The translations under genes were made by a program, and so were the position numbers. 64,000 nucleotides of DNA from G965226155 sp965226155 (GTDB lineage Bacteria; Pseudomonadota; Gammaproteobacteria; Eutrophobiales; Eutrophobiaceae): assembly GCA_965226155.1 (NCBI GenBank), contig OZ245331.1, forward strand, positions 434,001 through 498,000, given 5' to 3'. Below the pieces are notes generated by a model. It worked only from the letters and a program-made list of their open reading frames with translations, made no database searches and was not told the origin of the DNA. Shown piece after piece: positions 26,142-34,304 of the stretch (its first letter is position 1; every line of letters begins with the position of its first letter).

Positions 26142-27449
26142 ATGGCAAGCGATCTGGCGCAAGTCGCTAAACAAAAAGGCATTAAATATTTTCTAATTAG
26201 TTTTGTTGATTTATTTGGCACACTAAGAGCAAAGCTTGTTCCTGCACGCGCTATTAAAGATATGCAAAAAAGCGGTGCGGGGTTTGCAGGGTTTGCGACA
26301 TGGTTGGATATGACACCTGCTGATCCCGATATGTTTGGTGTACCGGACCCAGAGAGCCTGATCCAACTTCCCTGGAATCCTGAAGTAGCCTGGCTGGCAT
26401 CGGATTTATGGATGGATGGTAAGGAAGTTGAAGCGTCTCCCCGCGTCGTTCTCAAACGTCAGATTGCTAAAGCAAAAAAGTCAGGCTATCGCATGAAAAC
26501 AGGTGTTGAATGTGAATACTTTTTGATAAATCAGGAAGGAACAAGTATTTCCGACCCTGCCGATACACAAAGCAAGCCCTGTTATGATCAGCAAGCATTA
26601 ATGCGCCAATATCCAGTTGTTAAAGAAATTTGTGATTGCATGCTGGAACTGGGCTGGGGACCTTACCAAAACGATCACGAAGACGCCAATGGCCAGTTTG
26701 AAATGAACTGGGATTATGACGATGCATTAATAACAGCAGATCGTCATGCCTTTTTTAAGTACATGGTCAAAACCATTGCTGAGAAACACGGTATACGGGC
26801 GACATTTATGCCTAAGCCCTTCGCGAACCTGACTGGTAATGGTTGCCATACTCATGTTTCACTCTGGGATAAAACTGGAAAGAAAAATCTTTTTCTAAAA
26901 AGTAGTGATGGCCTTGGTTTATCCAAAATCGCCTATAATTTTCTTGGTGGCATCATGCACAATGCAACAGCTTTATGCGCATTGTTCAATCCTACAGTAA
27001 ATAGCTACAAACGGATTAATGCACCACGCACCTTGTCTGGGGCAACTTGGTCACCAAGCTCGGTGACGTATACTGGAAATAACCGTACTCACATGATACG
27101 GGTACCTGGTGATGGCCGTTTTGAGCTACGTCTGATGGATGGCTCTACCAATCCCTATTTATCACAAGCTGGAATTATAGCTGCTGGAATGGACGGTATA
27201 AAAAACAAACGCGACCCTGGCAAGCCATTACATATAAATATGTATGAAGAAGGCCACAAAGTGAAATCTGCGCAGAAACTACCAGCCACGCTCCTAGACG
27301 CCTTGCGTTTGTTGGAAAAAAGCAAGGAACTACGCAGTGGAATGGGTGATGTATTCATTGATTCATTTATCAAGCTAAAAATGCAGGAGTGGCGGGATTT
27401 CACCTCTCACCTAAGTGAGTGGGAAAGACACAAGACGATTGATTGCTAG
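26142..27449 (+). CDS. gmaS: Gamma-glutamylmethylamide synthetase (glutamine synthetase type III/GlnT-like)
   Basis: ATP-dependent ligation of methylamine to glutamate, the entry step of the N-methylglutamate pathway. About 435 residues in the glutamine-synthetase fold, with an N-terminal beta-grasp (VDLFGTLRAKLVPA), metal-site segments TGVECEYFL and GPYQNDHEDANGQFEMNW, and KPFANLTGNGCHTHVSLWD with the ATP-side NRTHMIRVPG. I prefer the ATG at 26142, 8 bases after GAGAGG, over 26136. Last gene of mgsABC-gmaS. Glutamine synthetase activity is the alternative, but context favours GmaS. Confidence 0.9.
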   Translation: MASDLAQVAKQKGIKYFLISFVDLFGTLRAKLVPARAIKDMQKSGAGFAGFATWLDMTPADPDMFGVPDPESLIQLPWNPEVAWLASDLWMDGKEVEASPRVVLKRQIAKAKKSGYRMKTGVECEYFLINQEGTSISDPADTQSKPCYDQQALMRQYPVVKEICDCMLELGWGPYQNDHEDANGQFEMNWDYDDALITADRHAFFKYMVKTIAEKHGIRATFMPKPFANLTGNGCHTHVSLWDKTGKKNLFLKSSDGLGLSKIAYNFLGGIMHNATALCALFNPTVNSYKRINAPRTLSGATWSPSSVTYTGNNRTHMIRVPGDGRFELRLMDGSTNPYLSQAGIIAAGMDGIKNKRDPGKPLHINMYEEGHKVKSAQKLPATLLDALRLLEKSKELRSGMGDVFIDSFIKLKMQEWRDFTSHLSEWERHKTIDC

Positions 27450-27450
27450 G

Positions 27451-27774
27451 CTTCAAACCATTTTATTAGCAAGGTATATGTAAATTTTATCAGACGACAT
27501 GTGTGAGGTACTGTCAGGTAAAGCGATTAATATCCATCACTCATTTTTACCCGGTTTCAAAGGAGCCAAGCCCTATCATCAGGCATTTGAACATGGGGTA
27601 AAAATTATTGGGGCCACGGTCCATTATGTCACGAGTGAACGAGATGATGGCCTAATTATCGAGCAGTGTGTTGAACGAGTCGATCATCAATGCACACCTG
27701 AGAAACTTGCCCAGGTTGGTCGGGACAATGAATGTGTCAATACACGATGGCATACCCCATTTAAATTATCATGA
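27451..27774 (+). pseudogene. purU: purU (formyltetrahydrofolate deformylase) remnant
   Basis: Begins right after the gmaS stop as LQTILLARYM, then TAA at 27481-27483 where relatives have Gln, then ILSDDMCEVLSGKAINIHHS and FLPGFKGAKPYHQAFEHG, ending with a shortened, altered C-terminus. The N-terminal two thirds (ACT and most of the formyl-transferase fold) are missing. The intact enzyme would release formate from 10-formyltetrahydrofolate, which suits a one-carbon gene cluster. Confidence 0.85.
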
Positions 27775-27798
27775 GAGTAACAAATCTAATTTAATTCA

Positions 27799-28569
27799 TT
27801 ACTGTTTTGCTTGAGTCCATTGACCAGCTAAAGACTGAAACCCAGTTACAAAATCATTTTCTGCCTTGTCAATACCACATACTAGCCATAATGGTTTTCG
27901 TATGAAATTCACTAATGGGTAATTTTCCATGAGATTTCTCTGGGTTGGATGTGCAGGATCACGTATATAAGAGGAAGTTGCTGGGAAATATCTAATTACA
28001 TATTCAAGCGGGTAAATCGAAGATTGATTGAATTCATACCGATATCGCACACCCGGATGGTGAATAATGGCATGTTCTCCTATGACGTCCAGAAGCTGCT
28101 CAAGGCCATCACTACTTTTACGTGAACCTGTAATTGGCTGATAGCGAAATTGTAAATTCTGATCGGGCTTTGTTTCAATCGGAATCCTGATTACGACTCC
28201 CTCGAGTGGATCAACTGGAAAAAAGACGGCGTCATCAAGCAAATCTGACTTATTTTTACCGTCAATAATTACATTAGGTAATATTAAGCTATCGAAAAGT
28301 ATAATGTCGGGACCAATTAATGAAGAGACTACATTCAAAATTTCATCGGTTTGGCAAATATCAAGGAAACCCCAGCTATCGACACGTATCCCGGCACGGC
28401 TCCATGGATTATGTAATTCTAATAAATCCCAAGGGTGATTAATTTTTAAAGACTTAATGATTGGTTCGATCTGTTGCGAGATAAATACTGTCCATTCCCG
28501 CAAACCTATCAATCGTCTTAGGGTTACTCCTTTCTCTATAAAATGGTCGATTGAAGATGGATCATTCAT
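27799..28569 (-). CDS. Uncharacterised protein, distantly PhyH (phytanoyl-CoA dioxygenase)-like
   Basis: 256 residues. LNVVSSLIGPDIILFDSLIL and FFPVDPLEGVVIRIPIE resemble PhyH-type 2-oxoglutarate dioxygenases, and the C-terminal half fits the same outline (YPLEYVIRYFPATSSY). The usual HxD iron pair is not evident, so it may be inactive or a different family. It follows a COG0523 GTPase by 16 bases on the same strand, which could link it to metal supply. Function unknown. Confidence 0.5.
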   Translation of the reverse strand: MNDPSSIDHFIEKGVTLRRLIGLREWTVFISQQIEPIIKSLKINHPWDLLELHNPWSRAGIRVDSWGFLDICQTDEILNVVSSLIGPDIILFDSLILPNVIIDGKNKSDLLDDAVFFPVDPLEGVVIRIPIETKPDQNLQFRYQPITGSRKSSDGLEQLLDVIGEHAIIHHPGVRYRYEFNQSSIYPLEYVIRYFPATSSYIRDPAHPTQRNLMENYPLVNFIRKPLWLVCGIDKAENDFVTGFQSLAGQWTQAKQ

Positions 28570-28585
28570 TTGTAAATACCGCTGA

Positions 28586-29599
28586 TCATTTCACACTTAT
28601 ATTAAAGAAAGGTTTTATGCTATTGATTGCTGCTTTTTTTGTGAAATCACAAGTAATGAAAACTAAATTAGTTGTGGGTGTATCTCCCGGCCACGTCATT
28701 AAAAACTGCGGTTCGTACAATGAAAACTGGACCCCTTGTATTATCACCGGCCTATTATCATTTTTTATATGTACTATTCCCTTGAGCCTTAATATTTCGT
28801 TACCACGTGCATATAACAATCCTTCTAGCCAAAGATTTAAATCAGACCATGCCACTGCCTCAGTCCAAGACAAACAAAAAGATGAAAATCGCTTCCCATC
28901 GCCGTGATGATTCTTGCCTGAGGTAATTAAATCGGTTTTGTAATAGTCTTCAATCAGTTTAATTCGCACTGCGTCATCAACGGACCTCTTCCTGAATATC
29001 TCCTGCGGTGAAACGTCCCGTGTGTAAGACATGGATGCAGTAGAATTCAGATTAGTAATTTCTTTTTTTAAATGGCTAATGGACAAAGGTTCAGCGATAT
29101 CGGTCTTTGACAAAACCAAATGATCGGCAATCACAACTTGGCGTAATGCTTCTTCATGTTCTTGTAGTGCCTTATTGCCATAGTTACCATCAATTACAGT
29201 TATTACAGAACCATTTCGGTAGAAGTTACATATTAATTTATCAAGCATCAAAACCTGAAGAATGGCAATAGGATCGGCAACGCCGGTTGTCTCAAGGACG
29301 ACCTGATTAAATGGAGGAATGAGTTCAGCGGTTCTCTTTCTGGCTAACTCTAATAGTAAACCTGTAAAATCATCCCTGACACTACAACAAACACATCCTG
29401 ATTCAAGCAGTATTACGTCATCATCAAATGTATCAACAATGAGATGATCTAACCCTATCTCGCCAAGCTCATTTATTAGAACAGCAGTTTCACTGATTTC
29501 AGGGTGTTGCAATAAACGATTAAGATATGTTGTCTTGCCGCTGCCAAGAAATCCAGTCAATATGTGTATTGGAATATGTTGAGTCAAATTGACTGGCAT
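28586..29599 (-). CDS. COG0523 (CobW/YjiA-like) P-loop GTPase, putative metallochaperone
   Basis: 337 residues. Walker A GFLGSGKTTYLNRLL at about 14-28, the metal-binding CxCC in ESGCVCCSVRDD, and the NKxD-like LSKTDIAEP. The C-terminal CobW domain ends near the stop. Family members deliver zinc, iron or cobalt to enzymes. Here it is in an operon with the PhyH-like gene, and its target may be a metal hydrolase or amidohydrolase of this island (inference). Confidence 0.85.
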   Translation of the reverse strand: MPVNLTQHIPIHILTGFLGSGKTTYLNRLLQHPEISETAVLINELGEIGLDHLIVDTFDDDVILLESGCVCCSVRDDFTGLLLELARKRTAELIPPFNQVVLETTGVADPIAILQVLMLDKLICNFYRNGSVITVIDGNYGNKALQEHEEALRQVVIADHLVLSKTDIAEPLSISHLKKEITNLNSTASMSYTRDVSPQEIFRKRSVDDAVRIKLIEDYYKTDLITSGKNHHGDGKRFSSFCLSWTEAVAWSDLNLWLEGLLYARGNEILRLKGIVHIKNDNRPVIIQGVQFSLYEPQFLMTWPGDTPTTNLVFITCDFTKKAAINSIKPFFNISVK

Positions 29600-29736
29600 A
29601 ATTAACGTCCCATTAATCTTTATTTTTTGACATCACTAGTTTACAACAATGAGTGTTTTTGTTTCTGGTTTGGGAAACAATGATGTTAGCCTCATCCAGA
29701 TGTGGCTGAATTCCATATAAACCTTATAAAATGACT

Positions 29737-29820
29737 TAATCGGTACAACGGCCTATCCCGGTTAAGGCGAGGCCCATAAACCTCTGACGAAATACTATCA
29801 ATTGGCTTATTTCGCCTCAA
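29737..29820. other. Possible structured leader upstream of the methyltransferase gene
   Basis: Two stem candidates lie in the 273-base gap: GGCCT (29750-29754) with AGGCC (29770-29774), framed by CGGT and ACC; and CGAAATA (29788-29794) with TATTTCG (29808-29814). They precede the methyltransferase gene by about 55 bases. No known riboswitch consensus is recognised. Confidence 0.3.
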
Positions 29821-29872
29821 ATAGGACAGTATTTATATTAATTTGGTAGTACACCGAAAAGGATCATCCAAT

Positions 29873-30622
29873 ATGAATCAAACAAAACCTAAAAATAAGG
29901 CGGACTACGGGATAGACGGGCCTCCTATTATCCGAAATTTTGTGTTGTCAGGCGTAGCGTTTTTCGTCCTCGGTGGAATTATGTATCTTTGGCTTAATTC
30001 AGTACATATATCAACCGCCCGAGTTTTCTTTTGTTTTAGCACCTTGGTGGGAATAGTTTCTTTTCTGTCGGCGGGCCTGATGGTTCGTAGTAGCATAATC
30101 GGCAAACTCCTACAACGAGAAAAATTGATGGACATGCTTGAGCTACACGGAGACGAGATAGTAGTGGACATAGGCTGCGGGAGTGGCCTATTACTCAATG
30201 CGGCGGCCAAACGATTAACCACTGGTAAAGCCGTTGGCCTAGACCTGTGGAATAAGGAAGACCTTTCTGACAATCGTCCAGAAAGGACTTTGACGAATGC
30301 GGCCGCTGAAGGAGTTGCGGACCGAATTGAATTGACAACCGGAGATATGCAAAATATGCCATTTCCAGATGAAACATTTGATATCGCAGTAGCCAGTATG
30401 GCGTTACATAACATTCGTAACAAAGAAGGGCGCATTAATACTGTGCGAGAAATTGCGCGGGTACTAAAGCCAGGTGGACATGTCGCTATACAAGATTTCA
30501 GCTGTATAAACGAATACGTACAAACTTTACGAAATATCGGTTGGATTAATGTAGAACGATCAGGATTGAAGGCAATAATGTGGCCGCCGGTACGAGTGGT
30601 TACAGGTAGAAAACCGATTTAA
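29873..30622 (+). CDS. Membrane-anchored class I SAM-dependent methyltransferase
   Basis: About 249 residues from the ATG at 29873, which has AAAAGGA 9 bases upstream; a TTG at 29843 would add ten residues. Two hydrophobic helices at the N-terminus (about 22-40 and 47-70) are followed by a methyltransferase domain with motif I VVDIGCGSGLLLNAA, the acidic motif II, MPFPDETFDIAVASMAL and GGHVAIQDFS. The substrate is unknown. It stands alone between operons. Confidence 0.82.
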   Translation: MNQTKPKNKADYGIDGPPIIRNFVLSGVAFFVLGGIMYLWLNSVHISTARVFFCFSTLVGIVSFLSAGLMVRSSIIGKLLQREKLMDMLELHGDEIVVDIGCGSGLLLNAAAKRLTTGKAVGLDLWNKEDLSDNRPERTLTNAAAEGVADRIELTTGDMQNMPFPDETFDIAVASMALHNIRNKEGRINTVREIARVLKPGGHVAIQDFSCINEYVQTLRNIGWINVERSGLKAIMWPPVRVVTGRKPI

Positions 30623-30711
30623 TTTAATTGCCGATGGCTAATATTTGCATTCATTGCTGCGTAATTAATATAATTACAGCATAAATGTTTTATCTGGGAG
30701 AAGCATATTTA

Positions 30712-30782
30712 CTAAACCGAGTTCTTGATGGCGTCCTTGCCAGGCATGCAGCCATTAAATTCCTGCATCGCGTCCAATATAT
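30712..30782 (-). pseudogene. 3' remnant of a second mgdD gene
   Basis: Reads ILDAMQEFNGCMPGKDAIKN and then stops with TAG (30712-30714). The intact mgdD ends LLDAMQEFNGCVPGYNAIKSSIY, so this is the last 22 codons of a second copy. It lies 29 bases from IS30 copy 2. The rest of 30623-30810 shows nothing. Confidence 0.8.
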
Positions 30783-30810
30783 TTTGATTAGTTTATGCCT
30801 TATATCTTTA

Positions 30811-31878
30811 CGTGAATTCAATTTGTAAGTGCAACTCAATTAGGTGCCACGAACGGCAAGCTGCGGTAGCATCCTTACCTTTCGTTCCAGCAAGAAAGAG
30901 AGGCACAGATGAGACACTACACACAGCTTACCGAGCATCAACGTTACCAGATTTACGCCCTGATGAAAGCAGGACATACACAAACGGAGATAGCCACCTT
31001 GATAGGCGTGCATAAATCTACTATTAGCCGTGAACTCAGACGCAACCGTGGCTTGAGAGGCTATCGACCCCGCCAAGCTCAGTTGCTCCGGCAAGCGCGT
31101 CGAGAAGCCAGCCAACAACAGCGACTCCCCACGACCTTGTGGGAGCGAGTAGAGGTCTGGCTGCGGGACGAATGGAGTCCTGAGCAAATCAGCGACTGGT
31201 TGCATAAACGAGAAGGTATCTCTCTGAGTCATGAATGGATATATCACTACATATACCAGGACAAGGCAGACGGCGGTGAGCTGTACCGGTACTTGCGTTG
31301 CCAGAAGAAACGAAAGAAGCGTTATGGTAGTTATCAACGTCGTGGGGTTCTGGTGAATCAGGGCAGCATTGATAAGCGTCCCGCCATTGTGAACAGGAAG
31401 ACACGCATCGGTGACTGGGAAGTGGACACCGTCATCGGCAAAGGCCATCGACAGGCGCTGGTCACCTTGAGCGAGCGCAAGTCGATGTACACCTTGATTG
31501 CACAGGTGAAACGACGAACTGCCTCTGCCGTCAGGCAAGCTATCGTGCGAATGTTGTCTAATATGAAGGCGTCGGTTCACACGATCACCTCGGATAATGG
31601 AAAAGAATTTGCTGAGCATGAGGTTATTGCTCAACAATTGAACGCGGGGTTCTATTTTGCACATCCTTATGCCTCCTGGGAACGGGGTTTAAATGAAAAT
31701 ATCAATGGTCTCATTCGACAGTACTTCCCAAAGAAAATGGACTCCAGCACGATTACACAAAAGCAGTTAAACTTGGTCATGAATAAACTCAATCACCGTC
31801 CCAGAAAAACACTTAATTCAAAAACACTACATGAAGTCTTTTTTAACATCAACGTTGCACTTCAAAGTTGAATCCGCG
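30811..31878 (+). mobile_element. IS30-family insertion sequence, copy 2
   Basis: 1068 bases, same ends as copy 1 on the left (CGTGAATTC), right end GAATCCGCG. It is flanked by TTA on both sides (30808-30810 and 31879-31881), a 3-base target duplication, so it is probably a simple insertion still in its original place. Confidence 0.94.
30909..31871 (+). CDS. IS30-family transposase, copy 2
   Basis: 320 residues, intact, with helix-turn-helix and all three DDE residues as in copy 1. Private differences include TLIGVH for ALIGVH, EGISLS for EGIALS, and MNKLNH for MKKLNH. Few differences among the copies mean recent multiplication. Confidence 0.96.
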   Translation: MRHYTQLTEHQRYQIYALMKAGHTQTEIATLIGVHKSTISRELRRNRGLRGYRPRQAQLLRQARREASQQQRLPTTLWERVEVWLRDEWSPEQISDWLHKREGISLSHEWIYHYIYQDKADGGELYRYLRCQKKRKKRYGSYQRRGVLVNQGSIDKRPAIVNRKTRIGDWEVDTVIGKGHRQALVTLSERKSMYTLIAQVKRRTASAVRQAIVRMLSNMKASVHTITSDNGKEFAEHEVIAQQLNAGFYFAHPYASWERGLNENINGLIRQYFPKKMDSSTITQKQLNLVMNKLNHRPRKTLNSKTLHEVFFNINVALQS

Positions 31879-31943
31879 TTACGATAATATGTTAAGGGAA
31901 ACCTTTTTCCATTTGATTTGAGAATATCTCAGGTTCTTCTTAT

Positions 31944-31978
31944 ACAAATATAGATCATATTTTGTGATCTATATTTGT
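31944..31978. promoter_or_regulatory. Perfect 14-base inverted repeat upstream of the enolase operon
   Basis: ACAAATATAGATCA and TGATCTATATTTGT enclose TATTTTG. It lies 82 bases before the first gene of the four-gene operon, so it is either an operator or a hairpin. It is too far from any upstream gene end to be a terminator other than for the IS. Confidence 0.55.
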
Positions 31979-32059
31979 GTTTCTAATATAATTAGATATT
32001 AGTCTGGCTTTGGGAGTGCACAAATGGCAAAAATATTACAGAGAGCAACGAGGTGATTT

Positions 32060-33214
32060 ATGAAGATTACAGGATGTGAAATATTTTTAGTGGCATTACC
32101 CCATAGGCGACACCATACCTGGGCCAGCAAGATGACTGCTCCAATTGGTCGCCATGCTGTTGTACGAGTGGACACTGATGAAGGGATCAGTGGTTGGGGA
32201 GAAGCGCCGGCCGGCATTAGTTGGGGTGGACCACATATGCGCTATTACGGAGAATCGCCCAAGACGGTGCAACATATTATTAATGATTACCTGTTTGAAG
32301 CAATTAAGGATCTGGATCCTCGGGACATCGCAGTCGTACACGAAGCTATGGACAAAGCCGTAAAGGGTAATCCTTATGCCAAGGCAGCCCTGGATATGGC
32401 TTGTTATGATATTGCCGGTAAGGCCGCAAACGTCCCAGTTTACCAGTTATTGGGGGGGCAATTTCGAGACCGAATTGAAGTCGCCCACTCACTTGGCATC
32501 ATGCCGGTGGAAAAGTGTATTGAGGAAGCTGTAACTGCCGTTGAAGAAGGAGCAAAAACCCTCAAATGTAAGACTGGCCTTGATCCAGAACGTGATGTCG
32601 AGGTAGTAAAACAGTTACGTGAACGTTTGGGGGATGCAGTCAAGATTCGAGTAGATGGCAATGAAGGTTATAAAAATGTTTGGGAAGCAATAAATGTTAC
32701 GCGACGGCAAGAAGAATATGACATCCTGCTTTGTGAACAGCCATTGATGGGAGCCAAACAATTGGCCTATGTAGCTGAACGTATTGATTGTCCGGTGATG
32801 GCAGATGAATCTGCTTGGACTGTGCATGACATCTTGGAACTACATGAGTTAAAAGCTGCTGCCTATTTTTCTTGCTATGTAACTAAACCAGGAGGGTTAT
32901 ACCGAGCGAAACAACAAGCAGATATCGCTGAAGCCTTGGGACTCTATAGTGATATTGGCGGTTCTATTGAATCTGGTATTGGTAATGCAGCGAATTTACA
33001 TCTCGGTGCAGCAACAAAAATTGCTACGTTGCCCAGTGTATCGCCTGTGTCCAAACCAGAAGGTGCGAGAGGTCCTTCTGTCGCTGGAATTTATTACCTT
33101 GATGATCTAATTACAGATTCATTTGTATTTGAAGATGGTTGTGTGCTGGTTCCAGAAGGACCTGGACTCGGAATTGAAGTAGATATGGACAAGATTAACA
33201 AATACGCATTTTAA
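32060..33214 (+). CDS. Enolase-superfamily enzyme (muconate lactonising/N-acylamino acid racemase subgroup)
   Basis: 384 residues: N-terminal capping domain, then a beta/alpha barrel. The subgroup signature is present: KxK in TLKCKTG, metal ligands in RVDGNEGY, LLCEQPL and MADES, and the second catalytic Lys in CYVTKPGGL. This fits the MLE subgroup, which includes N-succinylamino acid racemase, dipeptide epimerase and cycloisomerases. Ribosome site GAGGTG. Its TAA overlaps the next ATG (TAATG). In this operon an epimerisation of an N-substituted amino acid is plausible but unproven. Confidence 0.85.
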   Translation: MKITGCEIFLVALPHRRHHTWASKMTAPIGRHAVVRVDTDEGISGWGEAPAGISWGGPHMRYYGESPKTVQHIINDYLFEAIKDLDPRDIAVVHEAMDKAVKGNPYAKAALDMACYDIAGKAANVPVYQLLGGQFRDRIEVAHSLGIMPVEKCIEEAVTAVEEGAKTLKCKTGLDPERDVEVVKQLRERLGDAVKIRVDGNEGYKNVWEAINVTRRQEEYDILLCEQPLMGAKQLAYVAERIDCPVMADESAWTVHDILELHELKAAAYFSCYVTKPGGLYRAKQQADIAEALGLYSDIGGSIESGIGNAANLHLGAATKIATLPSVSPVSKPEGARGPSVAGIYYLDDLITDSFVFEDGCVLVPEGPGLGIEVDMDKINKYAF

Positions 33215-34296
33215 TGAGGATTGCAATACTGGGAGCAGGCAATGGTGGTGCTTCCGCAGTGGTTGAACTCAGCCAGCGTACCTTCAAGACACGTTTATGG
33301 AATCGCTCAAAAACCACATTAATGCCTTTTCAGGAAGCAGGTGGTGTTAAACACACCGGTTTTTTTGGTGAAGGAATTGTCAAACCTGAATTCATTACTG
33401 ACAAATTGAGTGAGGCCATTGATGGTGCTGATGTTATTATGGTTTGTTTACCGACTCTGGCCCATGCAAATATTGCTGAAATGCTGGCAAAACTAGGTGC
33501 CAATAACATTCCTGTGGTGCTGAACCCAGGGCATACAGGCGGAGCACTGGAATTCGTTGAAACATTTAATCGTAATCATCTTACGCCGCCACCTACAGCC
33601 GAATTATCAACACTGACATATGTCGCCAGAAAACCTGAACCGGATATAGTTCGGACGACTGGATCAGCAAAACATGTTTGGGTTGCTACCATGCCAGGTG
33701 GTGAGATAGCGATGGAAGCAGCAAAGGAACTTTATCCAAATGCAGAATCCGCAAAAGATGTGATCGCAACGGGTCTGGCGAATGTCAACATGGTGTTACA
33801 CCCCCCGGGTGCAATATTAGGTGCCGCCTGGGTTGAGGCAACTGGTGGTGATTTTACATTTTATGTTGAAGGTTTGCCGACAGGCGTTGGTCGTGTCATG
33901 GAAGCATTAGACGCTGAGCGTTTAGCCGTGGCTAAAGCATTTGATCATCGGTTGCCAGATTTGTTTAGAGAGATGCAGTCAATTGGCACCATAGAGATGG
34001 ATGCCGATCCAATAGAAAGTTTGGCAGCGGCAGTACGTGGTGGTGAAGCGAACAGTAAAACAAAAGCACCGGATTCGTTAAACCATCGCTATTACCGGGA
34101 AGATTTCTGGTATGGCGTTAAACCGTTCCTGGCATTTGCCGAAATTGCACATGTAGCTGTACCTGTGGCGAAATCACTGATGAATCTTGCTGAATTGTTA
34201 GTGGGTGATTTGGTGCAAAGTGAAGGTAGATCATCAGCGGCAATGGGCGTTACAGGAATGAGTAAAAATGAATTAATTACATATGTCAGAGGTTAA
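33214..34296 (+). CDS. NAD(P)-dependent opine (octopine/nopaline-type) dehydrogenase
   Basis: 360 residues. N-terminal Rossmann MRIAILGAGNGGASAVVELS, conserved VVLNPGHTGGALEF, and the C-terminal octopine dehydrogenase domain with NMVLHPPGAILGAAWVE and NHRYYREDFWYGVKP. Enzymes of this family join or cleave a keto acid and an amino acid by reduction or oxidation of a secondary amine. Direction here is probably catabolic given the hydantoinase. Coupled by one-base overlap to the enolase gene. Confidence 0.86.
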   Translation: MRIAILGAGNGGASAVVELSQRTFKTRLWNRSKTTLMPFQEAGGVKHTGFFGEGIVKPEFITDKLSEAIDGADVIMVCLPTLAHANIAEMLAKLGANNIPVVLNPGHTGGALEFVETFNRNHLTPPPTAELSTLTYVARKPEPDIVRTTGSAKHVWVATMPGGEIAMEAAKELYPNAESAKDVIATGLANVNMVLHPPGAILGAAWVEATGGDFTFYVEGLPTGVGRVMEALDAERLAVAKAFDHRLPDLFREMQSIGTIEMDADPIESLAAAVRGGEANSKTKAPDSLNHRYYREDFWYGVKPFLAFAEIAHVAVPVAKSLMNLAELLVGDLVQSEGRSSAAMGVTGMSKNELITYVRG

Positions 34297-34304
34297 ATAG
34301 ATCA

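Noticed and set aside
28551..28907. 118-residue plus-strand frame over the COG0523 gene end
   Set aside because: It lies antisense to the conserved GTPase frame and has no recognisable motif.
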